Shown piece by piece: positions 33,797 to 45,500 of a DNA stretch of 64,000 nucleotides. The notes under the pieces are model-generated. The model did no database searches. It saw nothing but the letters and a program-made list of their open reading frames with translations, and was not told where the DNA came from. This stretch comes from Desmodesmus armatus (lineage: Eukaryota; Chlorophyta; Chlorophyceae; Sphaeropleales; Scenedesmaceae), in NCBI GenBank assembly GCA_007449985.2, contig VIIQ02000201.1, positions 42,134 to 106,133 on the forward strand, in the 5' to 3' direction. Position 1 is the first letter of the stretch; each line of letters starts with the position of its first letter. A program made the position numbers and the translations under genes.

Positions 33797-36470
33797 ATGG
33801 CAGCTGAAGATGTTGTGGAAGAGTTTCTGGTGAGCAGATTGAGCTGGCCGTGGATGGCGGATGCCTCCTGGGTACTGTAGTTGCTGTCTTGTATCAACAG
33901 CACAGCAGTCTGTCAAGGGTTCCATGCACTGTCCTCTCGGGATGTCAACTGCATCCAAAAGGGCCAACTGCAGGAATGTCAACCTATGTCTGCAGGACCA
34001 AGCTGAGCAGGACAGCGATGATGAGGGAGAGCCGCTGATTGCAGCTGACGATGATGCTGGCCCAAAAACGCTGCTGTCGCGCCTTGAAGGTGCGAGGCAG
34101 CAACATGTGTGCAGGTGCTGGTTCACACACTCTCTGGAATGACAGCAGAATCACCTCATACTGCATCAGACGCCACTTCTGATCATGACATGCCTTCACC
34201 GACCTTGCCAGTCTTGCACCGCTGCAGCGGCTGGTGGATTGGCATGTGCTGGTGACCCTATGTGCTCCCAGCACAAGCCAGGTGGTAGGGGAAGAACGTG
34301 ACAGCAAAGCTGTGCCTGGATCACGCCGACTACTTTTTTTTGAGGGGGGGGGGAGGTCGTTACAAATGGATACGCTGGGCGGTACTCTCCACACTGGATG
34401 AACTTGTTTGTCCCACACCTTGCATGGTGCTGCTCTGTCTTGTGCCCTGCAGGCCTCCTTTTGGACCCCACTGTTGCGATGGCACGAGACACCTTCTGCC
34501 AGCAGCACTGCCAGGACCTGACGGTGAGTCATCATTGCTGAAAAGCTTCACAACACCAAGCTCGTGCCACCATCAAACCCAGGGGGAAATCACAGTGATG
34601 TGGCAGCAGAATGGTGCGTCAGGGAGTGAGTATGATGTGCAAGGGATACGTGCATCAAGACAGCATACAAACTTGAAGCATCCATCCAAACTGGGGTGTG
34701 TGCAAGCAGCTGCAGCAGCTGCCCTGCGCAGCATGCAGGACAGGGCCGCCTGCATTGCAACTACCTCATGCAGTCCGACTGGCAAGGTGAGTACAGGAGA
34801 CCCTGCAGGACTCCTGCGCACCGCCAAAGCAGTTCAGGCATGGTCAGCACACAGCAGCAGCAGCTGCCAGAGTCAAGCAGCAGGAGCAGCAGCTGCCAGA
34901 GTCAAGTATGTTCAGGCATGGTCAGCACATGGCAGCAGCAGCTGCCAGAGTCAAGTCTGTTCAGGCATGGTCAGCACATAGCAGCAGCAGCTGCCAGAGT
35001 CAAGTCTGTTCAGGCATGGTCAGCACATAGCAGCAGCAGCTGCCAGAGTCAGGCTTGAGGCTGGTTGACAACATCCAGGTCGGCGGACCTGGGTGGTGCC
35101 TGTCTTGTGCTGACTCTTGTCAGCAGATGTTGCCAGTGTGCTGCAGCATGCAGCTCATCAGATGTAGTGTTGCAGCTGACTGGCTGCCGTGTGCTGTGCT
35201 GTGCTGTGCTGGGCGATGCGGGGTGGTTGACCGCATCCTGTGCAGGGGTCATCCACAGAGGCAGAACAGCAGCAGCTGTTTGTAGAGTTTCAGGGCGTCA
35301 TGGAGGGGGTCTTCCTCAAGCAGCAGCAGCAGGCGGGTACAGACGGGCCGGTGGTGACACTGCAGGAGCTGGCTGAGCAGCTGCATGGCCAGGAGGAGGG
35401 TGCATGTGAAGAGGTGCGCTGACAGCAGCACTGCGTCAGGAGGTGGTCTCCAGGACTCAGCGGTCAGTGCAGCCTTGGGTTGGGTGCAGTTGTTGATCTT
35501 GCCACGGTGTGCATGCCCCAACATATGACATCCTGACATGATGATGGTTTTGAAAACCCAAGTTGGGTGTGGCAGCATGTGGCTGCATCCGTCTCTGTAG
35601 TGCTGTGCTGGGATGCCACTGGCTGGTGCCACCACTCACATGGGCCCTGGCTGCTGGTGTTCATGGCCTGGCATGGCAGCTGTCAGGGCTACCCTCTCAG
35701 CCGCCGTTGCCCTCCATCACCTTTCTAAACGCCATGTGCATATACGGCATACAGGACGCCATGTGCATGGGTCAGTGGCAGCAGGAAAGCGCCGATGACC
35801 TCACCCGACGCGGCACCTGTCAAGCTGCAGTGAGGCTTGGCAGCTGGGAGGAAGTACAGACCATCTTGCCATGCCCTGCACACTGTGTGACTTTGTGACG
35901 TCGGCTGTTTTTGCAGGTTGTGGAGCTGCTGCTCAGTGTGTCAGACAGGGGCACATTTGTGGCGCTGCTGGAGGACTTCAAACAGGCAGAGGCTGAGCAG
36001 GCTGCAGGTGAAGGAGGGCCTTGATGGTGGGGGGGAGGGAGGGGGCGGCGCTGTAAGGCAGACCTCTGCCACTGGCTGACAGCAACAGCAACGGTGAGTA
36101 TGACACATGACACGCATACTGCTGTGAGGCGGTAGAACACAGCTGTGTACCACATGATGATGTCCAACATCTGAGACGTGCAGGAGCCCCTTTGGGTTGG
36201 TGTTGGTTGGGGGGCTGGGGGCGGGTGGAGGCAGGCCAGCCTGCTTCAGGGGGGCCACGCAGCCACACGCCGGGCCCAACGATTGCATCATGAATGTATG
36301 CTGGCGCTGCTGGTGCTGGTGCTGCTGTGCGTGCAGGCGGTGGTCCCTTGGTGCTGCAGGGCAGCAAGGCAGGCTTGCACACAGAGGAACAGGAGGACGG
36401 GGAGGAGCGGCCAGACCTGGACTGCAGCCTCACAGTGATAGGACGCAAGTCCTGCTCCCAGGTGGCTTAG
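33797..36470 (+). CDS. ARL2-binding protein (BART domain) homologue, six exons
   Basis: Exons 33797-33829, 33996-34089, 34453-34523, 35246-35413, 35917-36007 and 36337-36470 splice in consistent phase to 196 aa. The order L-L-S-R-L-E-G-L-L-L-D, F-C-Q-Q-H-C, T-E-A-E-Q-Q-Q-L-F-V-E-F, L-L-L-S-V-S-D-R-G-T-F and L-D-C-S-L-T-V-I-G-R-K-S follows the BART fold of ARL2BP. That fold includes the T-E-E-N-K-L-type helix and the C-terminal L-D-L-x-V-x-x-L segment. Family members bind GTP-loaded ARL2/ARL3 and act in ciliary and mitochondrial trafficking; vertebrate ARL2BP is 163 aa. The acidic exon 2 is an extension. The start is the first ATG with a good donor after it (TTTCTG/GTGAGC). Stop TAG at 36468-36470. 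Confidence 0.7.
34340..34404 (+). repeat. Dispersed G-tract/TTACAA element in ARL2BP-like intron 2
   Basis: A G tract, then TCGTTACAAATGGATAC and GGGCGGTACTCTCCACACTGG. The palindromic centre is shortened relative to the 32367 copy. Confidence 0.5.
34830..35055 (+). repeat. Short tandem repeat in ARL2BP-like intron 3
   Basis: A unit of about 60 bp with TTCAGGCATGGTCAGCACA and CAGCAGCAGCTGCCAGAGTC recurs four times in the intron between exons 34453-34523 and 35246-35413. Confidence 0.75.
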
Positions 36471-37184
36471 CTGCATACTCAGCTCAGTCCGCATGCAGCT
36501 TGGGAAAGTCGTGGTGTGCTTGGTAGTGCTGCCCAGCAGCACGAAGTAACAGCTTGGACTGTTACTTGAGGACACAGGTCTTCAATCAGGAGGGCACAGC
36601 GCGGCAACCGTGCCATCAGGAGCAGTCCATGGCTTGCGAAGGGTCACGGGGTGCGGCAGGTGGCCCACATGCCATGGCTTTGGCAGGAAATGGGTGGGAC
36701 GCATGGATTGAACAGGAGGGTTGGGACTGACAAAGTAGTTTTATGTTTTTGAGGGGCATCTGTAAGCCACATTTTGCCTGTTGCTTGCGGGTTTTGCAGT
36801 GGAGTAACAATTGCCGTGAGGGTCACCAGTGCCTGACAGTGCCAGTCCCAGCGGGACTCATGGTGTGTGCTGCCATGGTGTGTGTTGGTGTTGGTGGTGG
36901 TGGCGGTGGGGGAGGGGTCCAGGGAGAAAGCATAGGGAAGGCAAGGGAGGGACGAATTGTAACAACAGCAACGTTGGCTGGGCTGTGTTCATGGTCTGTC
37001 ACTAGGTTTGTTTTGTTCAGTTGAAACCGGGTTTCGCAGTGACGATGTTAAGCTCTTCACAGGTACCCAAAGCAACGGTGTGCCACAAACAGCATCTGCA
37101 CAAGACAGCAGCTCCCTGTTTGCCATTGCTTTTGTCCGATCACCATTCCAACCTCCTCTCCGTCGTCCAGGAAACTTTGATACC
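36471..37184 (+). other. Intergenic, no gene seen
   Basis: Between the ARL2BP-like stop and the TMEM14 start there is a GGT-rich simple sequence near 36885-36930 and no convincing exon. The TMEM14 promoter and 5' UTR should lie in the last few hundred bases. Confidence 0.5.
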
Positions 37185-38291
37185 ATGCCCATGCACGATT
37201 TCTGCATCCTGCCTGTGCACGCCAGCCTCTTGGCTGTTGGCGGTATCATCGCGTACAACCACAAGAAGAACGAGGTACTGTGCAGATCAGCAGACTCTGT
37301 CAGTTGTGTTCAGTAGTGTGCTGCTTATCAGCAAGGCACCATGCAGCATATGGGTTGATGTTGACCCTGTCAGCGTGCAGGCATGCGCCGGAGCCGGCTG
37401 CCAGCTGATGTGTGCAGGCAGAACTGACAGCTTGTGTGCTGCTGTTGGTGGTACCCTGGCGTGCAGGCCTCTCTCTACGGCGGCCTTGGCACTGCTGCAG
37501 TGCTGGCCGCCTGCACACAGCTGAGCTACAAGAACTTCAAGGAGAAGAAGCCTGTCTCCCAGCCCGTTACTGCTGTCAGCCTGGGCGTGTCTGCCGCAGT
37601 CACAGCTGGCATGCTGAGCCACTGCAAGGCCATTGGGGAGCACAACAAGCTGGCTGTGGCAGGGGCAGTGCTCAGCACAGCCTTCACAGGTGGGAGGGTG
37701 CTGATGTAGGGTGGCAGCAGAGCCCAGGGTGGCAGCAGAGCCCGGAAGGTGCTGTGACGATACCATTGCTGTAGAAACACTGGAAGGGACGAGCTTCTGG
37801 GCCAGTGGGCAGTTGCGTCACTAATCCGTCAGCTGGGGTCGATGTGGCAGGAAGAAGCTGGACTGCGGCTTGGTGTTGCAGCCTCTCTCCTCATGGACCT
37901 TGCAGGATCAATTGCAAGCGGTCCAACAATGCTGCAGTCGGCTCTGCAGATGTGCATGCACTCTCATTGGTGAACTCTGTATGGGCGCTGCGGGGTAGCG
38001 GGTGACAGCTCTTTTGCAGGCCAGTTACATCCACAAGCAAGGAGCTATCTCCCCCCCCCCCCCTCCTTCACCACCGCTGCAACCGCTGCAGGTGGTGAGG
38101 GGGTCATGCCAGTGCCCTGTTTCATGCAGGGGAGGAAGGAGTGTTTGGTATTCAATACGTTCTGTCTCACTCATCGGCAAAACATGATGTCCTCCTGCTG
38201 CTGCCGCTGCTGCCTGCTAGGTTACTACGCCTGGACGCTGTACAAGAGCATCAAGGAGAACGGCTGCAGCATGTGCGCCAAGAAGGCATGA
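37185..38291 (+). CDS. TMEM14-family membrane protein, three exons
   Basis: Exons 37185-37274, 37467-37689 and 38221-38291 give 127 aa. The hydrophobic, Gly/Ala-rich helices H-A-S-L-L-A-V-G-G-I-I-A-Y, S-L-Y-G-G-L-G-T-A-A-V-L-A and V-S-L-G-V-S-A-A-V-T-A-G-M match the four-helix TMEM14/UPF0136 fold. The family includes mitochondrial TMEM14C and plant FAX fatty-acid exporters. The length fits (TMEM14C 112 aa). If the second donor (CACAG/GTGGGA) is not used, translation ends at 37709 after G-G-R-V-L-M. The three-exon form is preferred because phase 1 is kept and the end Y-Y-A-W-T-L-Y-K-S-I-K-E completes the last helix. The first ATG in the frame was taken. Confidence 0.75.
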
Positions 38292-39878
38292 TCAGCCCGG
38301 CTGTCAGCTGTGTGCCAGAAAGGTCTGCTGAGTCAGCAGGACAGCACGCCATACCACAGCATGGACTGCCAGAATGCAGCGCGCTGTGTCGCCCTTGCAG
38401 GCGTGATCCTATTGCAAGTCGTTTCTGCTCCCCTCCTGGTCAGGGACACTGAGTGCCATACGTGCTACGAACTGCCGTGTGTGTGATCAGGAAGGACATG
38501 TCAGTCCCGCCAGTTTGTCAGATCTGATGCGATCAGAATGGGGTACCTGTGTAGTAGTGGTTTGTTGCTTTCTGGACCCACACAGACGCTCTGTCCGCAG
38601 CCTGCATGCTAGGTGTCAGTTGGGCAGGTGGTGTCCTTTGATTTGGTGGCTGGTTGCTGGTTCAGGTCAAGCGCTGTGTGTTTGGGGGTCTATTGTGCGC
38701 ATTCGTGACAAATTTGGATCGTGCCTTGATGAGCACGTGCCTCAGATGGTCATCCGCTGTATGCATCTGGTGTGTGGGGCTGCATGTGTGGACCGTCAAG
38801 AGTGGAGGGCAGTCTGACATTACAACAAAATACATGCGAGGGTGCTGCTTGACACTGTGTAATGTACATATGCAGAGCGATTGCACAGTGCACAGCTTGC
38901 AGTTGCCGGTGTGCGCACTCGCCATTTGGTACACCTGATGTTGTGCCTGAAGGGAACGTTGCCACCTGCTCGACGAAGCATCACAGCGGCATGAACATGG
39001 CTGGAACAGCAGCAGCAGCTGCAGCAACTTCTGGCAACCAACTTGCGTTCACCATCATGCCTGGGTGTTGTCCACTGCTGTGGATTCCAGCCTGGCACAT
39101 TGCCAGGCTCACCTACATGTCCCCCTTCCTGGCACTCCCAATTCTAGATCACTGCTTGCACCTCCCTCTGATGACAAACGGATGACGCTCAGACCTGGCG
39201 CCTACTTTCACTCTGTCCAGAAGTAGTTCAACTGCTGTGCAGAAGTAGTTCAGAACTGGCGCAACAGTGTGAACGGTTCTTGTACCCGACCACCCAGCGG
39301 CCCTAGTGGTGTCACCAGCCAAGCATGGACCAGACCTGGACAAGGAGGGCTGACACCAGGGTCATGGCAAGTCCATGGGTAAAGCTCCCTGGCTGGGGTT
39401 CTTCAAACAACAACCGCTGACTGCGGTGCAGTGCACTGCAAGCTGGTCCTCCCTGGCCCAGGGGCCCTGGGGCAGTATCCCCGGTGAGACAGACTGTCCC
39501 AGTGCGTGCTACAAACTGGACGACATAAGCAATTGAATGTTGAGCGTCTATGCATGGTACTGTATGCTGAGTGGGGGAGGAACCCCATGTGGGACATGAG
39601 GGTTTTGTCGGTATTCGTTCCAGTGCATTTTCCGTACAGCAAAATCTCCAGACACAGGTTCAGCATTGACCCTCAACGTTTGTTTGCGCCGCTTCAACCT
39701 AATCACGCACTGTCTGTCGTCAGCTGACCCCTGCTGCTGTATCAGCTGATTCCGCAATTCAGCTGCTGCTTGCGTACGTCAAACATCACAGGGTACCAAC
39801 TGCTGCCCTCGATACTCTTGTGTGGGGCAATTTCCGGTGCGCGAAGCAAGTGATCCCAGGGTCCCAGTTACGTTTGCA
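38292..39878 (+). other. Intergenic, no gene seen
   Basis: About 1.6 kb without a convincing exon on either strand. There are short frames only, none with family motifs. Confidence 0.45.
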
Positions 39879-42362
39879 ATGGCCCACGTTGCTCTGAGCC
39901 AGCAGCTGATGCAGCAGTTGCAGATGCTGATGTTTAAGGAGCAGCATCCACGGCCTGTGGACCTTGCCGATGTGCAGCAGCAGGGAGTGGAGTTGTGCCA
40001 GCTGCTGGCCCAGCACCAGGGGCATCTGAACACCATCACGGGCGGAGCGGTGAGCAGGTGGTTGCAATGTTATGCTGTTGCGTACAAAACACTCTGCTGG
40101 GCGGATGGGAGGGCCGGAAATGCAGGGCTGGTGCTGCTGCACCCTGCTGTAACCAGGCTGCTGTCGTCCTGATTCGGAGCCTGCATTCACCTGGTGCACC
40201 AAGATAGTGATTACACGACCTTATAGCCCCTTGTTACACCAACGTTCCTGCTGAGAGGAGATGAGGTCGCCAGTACAGGATGTGCTGTTGCCCCACACTG
40301 CTGCACCTGCTGTCGTCAGCACCCCAGGCACCTACTGGCCCTGAGGGGTGGTGTCCCTGCCCCCTACACCTGAAGACTGGTGTTACCAGTTGATAGGATA
40401 AACCTCCTTTTTCCCACCTTTGAATCTTACAGCTTGGGCATATCCATGTAGTCCAACAAACCCATCAGGCACCATTATAGCCCACATTTGTGGCAACACA
40501 TGTGGCACAGCCAGTGCCCAAGCAGCAGCCCGGCCCAGCAGCGCTGTCCAACAAGCAGCACACATGACATAACCATGATGTTGTTCCGTCCCAGCATGAA
40601 CGTCCAATGTTGGGACGAAACAACGTCATGGTTATGTCATGTGTGCTGCTTGCTGAGCAGCGCTGCTACATGGCCGTCCAATGCTTGGGACGCGAACCGC
40701 ATCATTGAGCAGACGAGCATGGCTGCATCCTGGCATATGCATGCATCGCCACCAGCCTTCGCAAGAAGGTCAGCACGCAGGAGAAGTGCCCATCTGCAGC
40801 ACCTGCTCCCGATGCCTGCATGCAGCCTGTGCTGGCATGCACGCGGGCGCGTTCCCGTCTTTTTGGGGATCAATGCGTGGGGACGGGCTCCCACAGGCTG
40901 ACCACCTGATTGCGCCTTGAGCCTTCCTGCAGCATCGTGACAACATGCGCATGGCCTGCTGCTCAGCCTGCCTCCTGCTGCTGCCCTGCTGCATGATGGC
41001 ATCAACAGACGCATATCCTGCTGCTAGGGTTTTACCCTAAACCCTCAACCGTCACCCTAAATCCTGCTGCTGCTGCCCTGCCGCGCAGGTCCCTCCCCTC
41101 AAGGCCTTGGTAGACGGGCTCGTCGCGGCCGGTGTGCTGCTCGCGCGCAGGCGCACAGTGGTGCAGGACGCCATGCAGGCCCTGCAGGACACTGGTGCTG
41201 ATGTCAGCACACTGTCCCCGCTGGTGGGCTTCCTGCAGGAGGGCCTGACCCAGTCCGCAGCCCAGCTGGCAGCAATCAACCTGACTGCAGGTGAGAGCTG
41301 GGCAGGCTGAGCCTTTTGCAGTTGCAGTGTTTGGGGTGGGGGGGTGGGGTGGGGGGGGGGTGGGGGGTGGGGGGGGGTGGGGGGGGGGGGGGGGGGGGGT
41401 TGTTACAAATGGATACTTTCACCGCTGAGCGGCAGTATTTGGCACGGCAAGCCGTGCAACCCGCAAGGGAGCCAGAGGCTCATGGGGGAATTTCAGATGC
41501 TGCTGAGGATCATGACAAGCCCTGCAGTGGTTTTGCATCGCCTTTGGGGGGGGGGGGGGCTGCGGGCGGGATGGGGCGGGAAGGGTGAGGCAATCACACT
41601 GGGTGCAGGTGGCAGCTAGGCAGGCTGAGGGCTTGAAGTGCTGCTGAGCATTATGACAAGCCCTGCAGTGGTTTTGCATCGCCTTGAGACCTTTTTGGGG
41701 GGGGGGGGGGTGGCTGCGGGCGGGAGGGGGCGGGAAGGGTGAGACAATCACACTCAGTGCAGGTGGGAGCTAGGCAGGCTGCCTGGGGGCTTGAGGTGCT
41801 GCTGGGAATTTATTGCAAGGTGGCAGTGGTGTTGTATCGTCCTGGGGACGGTGGGGCAGGGCTGCGGGCTGGAGGGGGGGGGGGGGTGACAGCTGCTGAG
41901 AGACTGAAATGCATGCAAGCGCAATGGATGTGTGCCCGTCGTACATAAGGCAATGGAGACTACTGCCCAGAGGTGACAGTATCGACTTGTCAATATCATC
42001 CCCTACCACACACACTTTGTTTGCTGCAGGCAACGCTGTCCCGCTCCTCCAACCACTGGTGTTGCATGCACGTACTGCATGTACCGAAGGTGCCTAACAC
42101 TTACACATTTACACCTGTACGTCCATACCACATCTTGCTGTTCTGTCATGTACTGTACTCGTGCTGTGCTGTGCTGTGCTGTACTGCAGGACAACGTGCT
42201 CAGCAGGACGAGGACGTGGCAGGAGTGGACAGCCAGGTTCAGCTGCAGGAGGTTCAGCGCCTGGCAGCCATGTGGCAGATGCTGCAAGGGGACCAGCAGC
42301 AGCAGATCAACCCTGCAGAGGAGCAGGGTGGGGCCCAGGGGGCTGGCGCAGTGCCCGCCTGA
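39879..42362 (+). CDS. Coiled-coil protein of unknown function, four exons
   Basis: Exons 39879-40049, 41089-41290, 42030-42089 and 42190-42362 join in phase (0, 1, 1) to 201 aa. The protein is almost all helical and Gln/Leu-rich: S-Q-Q-L-M-Q-Q-L-Q-M-L, then L-V-D-G-L-V-A-A-G-V-L-L-A-R-R, then V-Q-L-Q-E-V-Q-R-L-A-A-M-W. It ends in a Gly/Ala-rich tail. No membrane segment or enzyme motif is seen. It could be a subunit of a cytoskeletal or tethering complex, but no family can be named. Introns carry a foldback hairpin, a telomeric insertion and G-rich repeats. Confidence 0.5.
40537..40666 (+). repeat. Foldback: 60-bp inverted repeat with 9-nt loop
   Basis: The left arm 40537-40597 and right arm 40607-40666 are near-perfect reverse complements. 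The arms share AAGCAGCACACATGACATAA and CCATGA-GTTGTT-CGTCCCA with only a few mismatches. It lies in intron 1 of the 39879 gene. It could be a small TIR element or a microRNA-type precursor. Confidence 0.7.
41015..41071 (+). other. Telomeric repeats flanked by an 11-bp duplication
   Basis: ATCCTGCTGCT at 41015-41025 and again at 41061-41071 flank AGGGTTTTACCCTAAACCC plus a degenerate second part ending CACCCTAA. The G-strand repeat comes first and the C-strand second, as at 19223-19272. It lies in intron 1 of the coiled-coil gene, just before exon 2. Confidence 0.6.
41330..41885 (+). repeat. G-tract element and about 160-bp intronic tandem repeats
   Basis: A long poly-G stretch (41338-41399) leads into GTTGTTACAAATGGATAC and CTTTCACCGCTGAGCGGCAG, the dispersed element core. 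Then three imperfect copies of a unit with GACAAGCCCTGCAGTGG, a G tract and GCTGCGGGCGGGA follow between 41497 and 41885. All of this is in intron 2 of the coiled-coil gene. Confidence 0.7.
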
Positions 42363-42535
42363 ACATGGATGAACATGAACGTGAGGCTCACAAGTCATGA
42401 AAGGGCGACAGCCCAGTGCCCGCCTGACCATGGATGAACATGAATGTGAGCTCACACGCCATGCAAGGGTGGGGTCCTTGGGGGCGATCTTGGCGGCATG
42501 GACATGCACATGAACGAGAGGCTTACACGCCCTCG
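42363..42535 (+). repeat. Imperfect 65-bp repeats in a 3' UTR
   Basis: Three related copies of ATGGATGAACATGAACGTGAG followed by CTCACAxG begin at about 42365, 42429 and 42498, directly after the stop codon of the coiled-coil gene. Confidence 0.6.
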
Positions 42536-45500
42536 TGATGCAACATGGCAAATTGCTGCAGGACAGGACTGTACTGGTGCTGCCAGCACAGCAGCAGCAG
42601 TTGTGGGCACTGGGCTGGGCGGTTGCCAACTGATGCCTGCCTGGCTGCTAAGCAGTTCTAGGCCGATAGATTGAGTGGCTGATGGGGGCTGTGGGTCGGT
42701 AGTGGGCTCCGTCTGTTGTGGTGTCCCAAGCTTGCATGTTTGTTGGGGAAAACACTGGTGCTGGTACCGTATCAGGAGGGCCTCCCCGGATACTCTTACT
42801 TTGCTGCACACGTCCTCTTTGGTGTGGCTCTGCGGTGTGTACGGGACTTGCGGCTGTGCAAACCTCTCTCTGTGCGCCCATTGTGCACAAGTGGTGGGAC
42901 GGGGCTGAGGCTGTGTGGATGGACTTTCATTTATATGGGCGTAGACTGGGAACGCTTGCTGTGGTGTGTGTTGAGGGACTTGCTCGTGTGTGGTAGTATC
43001 TCTCCAAGTTCTCCCCCCTCCCCCCGCTGCATGTACGTATCACTAGGCGTGTTTGTGCAGAGGGGCCGGTTCGATGAACTGTGGCAGGTATGCCATGGGT
43101 ATTTGAGGCTTTGTTGGGTGTGTAGACACAGGAAGTGCATCCAGCCAATGAATGTGTGTTGGACTCGATGGTGCGTGTGGTGCCCCTTTCGCTTCCTGTT
43201 GCACTTTTATGTTTGTTGCCGGGTGGGACAGAGGGGCCAGGTTGGATGCACTGGGGGGTTCATGGACTGTGTGGTTGCCGGCAGCACTAACTTATGGCCA
43301 GGCTGGCGTGTTTGAGCGTCACTGGTGCGCATGCGGTACTACCTTGGGTTGTGTGGTACCAACGGCGCTAAACCCTGGAACATCTTCCCTACTTGTTGTG
43401 TGCATCTTACCTTACTTGGGTGGCTGGTGGCTCACAGACTGCTTGTGGCAGCTTGCGCAAGGATTCTCCTGTCAGCTGAACATGTGTCTAGTTATCTGAG
43501 AGAGGCACGTTTGTGTGAGAGAGGCACAGTTGTGTCAGAGAGGGCGCATGTGTGTGCCGCCTGCCTCTGTGCAAGTACCATCTGCACTTTGATGCACACC
43601 TGTGGCTGGTGGGTCATTCCATGAGTCTGCGGACAGTGATGCACCAACACTTTGTGCACTTGGGCTTTCCCACTTGTCCACACCTGCGCTGTGGATGAAA
43701 GCGCTCTTCGCATCAACACGTGGCGCCATGCTGGCCAGGTGTTCAACTTCCCGGCTGGATGCACAATACAATCCTGGCTGTGCAGCTGCTGTTGTACTGT
43801 TGGCAGCTGCATAGCCTGTAGTGTGTCTCGAGGTGCACCTGGAATCCAATTCCGTCAGGATTCCAAATATCTTCACTGTACGGCCACGCATGTAAGACTG
43901 AGACCATGCTGTGAGCTGAGGTGTGCATGGTTTTCGCATACCAATGCAGTCATGGTGCAGTTTCATCCACCATAGCGAGCTGTGGTGGTGAGGTTGGGAG
44001 GTGCAGACAGCATGGTGCTGACGGCGCGGGGTTTATCTTTGTCTTCTTGTGAGAGCTGTAGGCCGCTGTTGATTGCGGCTCTTCTGTTGGCAGGTCGACA
44101 AGCTTGCTGCTGCTGCCGCTGCTGCTACTGGCAGGCCGGCAGCAAGAGCATCCTGTGCTGCTGTCTGCTGGGTTGGGTTGCAGCTCGGTTTGTTTCGCCA
44201 ACCAGCCATGTTGTTTGGGCCGCCCTCCGCGTGGTGTGAAAGCATCAACGTGTTGGGCTGTTCAACAGCAGGGGTTTCAGGGACTTATCGTTACCTGATA
44301 CTGCCGCTGAAGGGTTGTGCTGGTGCCTTCTATGGACAGCTGTCTGGCCATTGCAAATGCAGCGGTGCTTCCCAAGTAGACATGGTTGCTGCCCGATGGA
44401 AGCCTTGCTTTTGTGATTTTGAAGGGGACGAGCACAGACCAATTCACTGCACCTGCAGTTCTTACAGGGTTTGAGCCTGTGTCGTGCGGCGCTGGGGAGG
44501 TTGGCAGACGGCGACAGACGATATGTGACAGGGTTTCCCCGTTGCTTTTGGTTTTTGGTCTGGCACGTTGCTGTTGAATTGGCGCGTGTGAAAGGGTCAC
44601 AGTTTGAGTGGGGTGATGTGGCGTGCGCTTTGGGCGGCTTCATCACCCCTGATGTGTTTCTAGCTGCAGACTCTGCATGTCTGTGGCGCTGGCTGCTGGG
44701 GAGTGTACTGTGCACGTGTATGGTCAGCTGACACTGTCCCAACGCCTCTGCAAGCTGCAACGCGGACTTGCTGGTGTGGGTGTTGTTGCGACTTTGCTAA
44801 GCCTCCTGTCGGTGGTGTTTGGGTCTTTGAATGCACTGGGAGTCCGCAGAGGCCTCTCGTATGTTTGAGACCCCCACCATCCGTGCTGCTGCATGTCGTG
44901 GCACGGCTCACAGCCTCGCAGTGTTGCGCTTTGGTTTGTTGCACAGATGCGGCTTGTGGTGCACCACATCTGGTGTGTGATGCAACGCGCGAGGTTTGGG
45001 TTGGTGGGTTGGGTTTGAAGGGGCCGGCCACCTGGTATCTACAGCTTTTGATAGCTGGCTGTGCGCCAACACCAGCTTATGATCCGGCACATGGGGTGCG
45101 GTTTGGATGGTCCGCCCTTCGGGAGGTCAGTGACGTGCTGCTGTGTTGCTGACTGTGACATGGATTGGCTTTTGTTTTATCTGGCGATTGCTATTACATG
45201 GGTCAGGGCACGCCTGAACAATCTGCAGGGAGCCAACGATGCTGACGGGATTCATGCTGCCTTGTTTGCGCTCGTGGGTGTGACAGCAGCTTGCTTCCAG
45301 CATGAGTGTCTGTGTGTGTCTACTGACGCCTGCCGTCCATCAGCATCTGCTGAGCTGCCCAGGTTTAGTATTTCAGGTCCCTTAGTCTTCAGGCCCCTTG
45401 ATGTTTGGTTAAGTTGTCTTGAGGGTTAGTGCCTCAGCTCCCTTGGAGTTTTACTTTCTCAATCTCCTTGAACGGAAGCAGGGGATATTCCTGCAAAAGG

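Noticed and set aside
42716..43315. A 199-aa Cys/Trp-rich frame
   Set aside because: Composition follows the G/T-rich DNA. There is no motif, and no splice sites fit.
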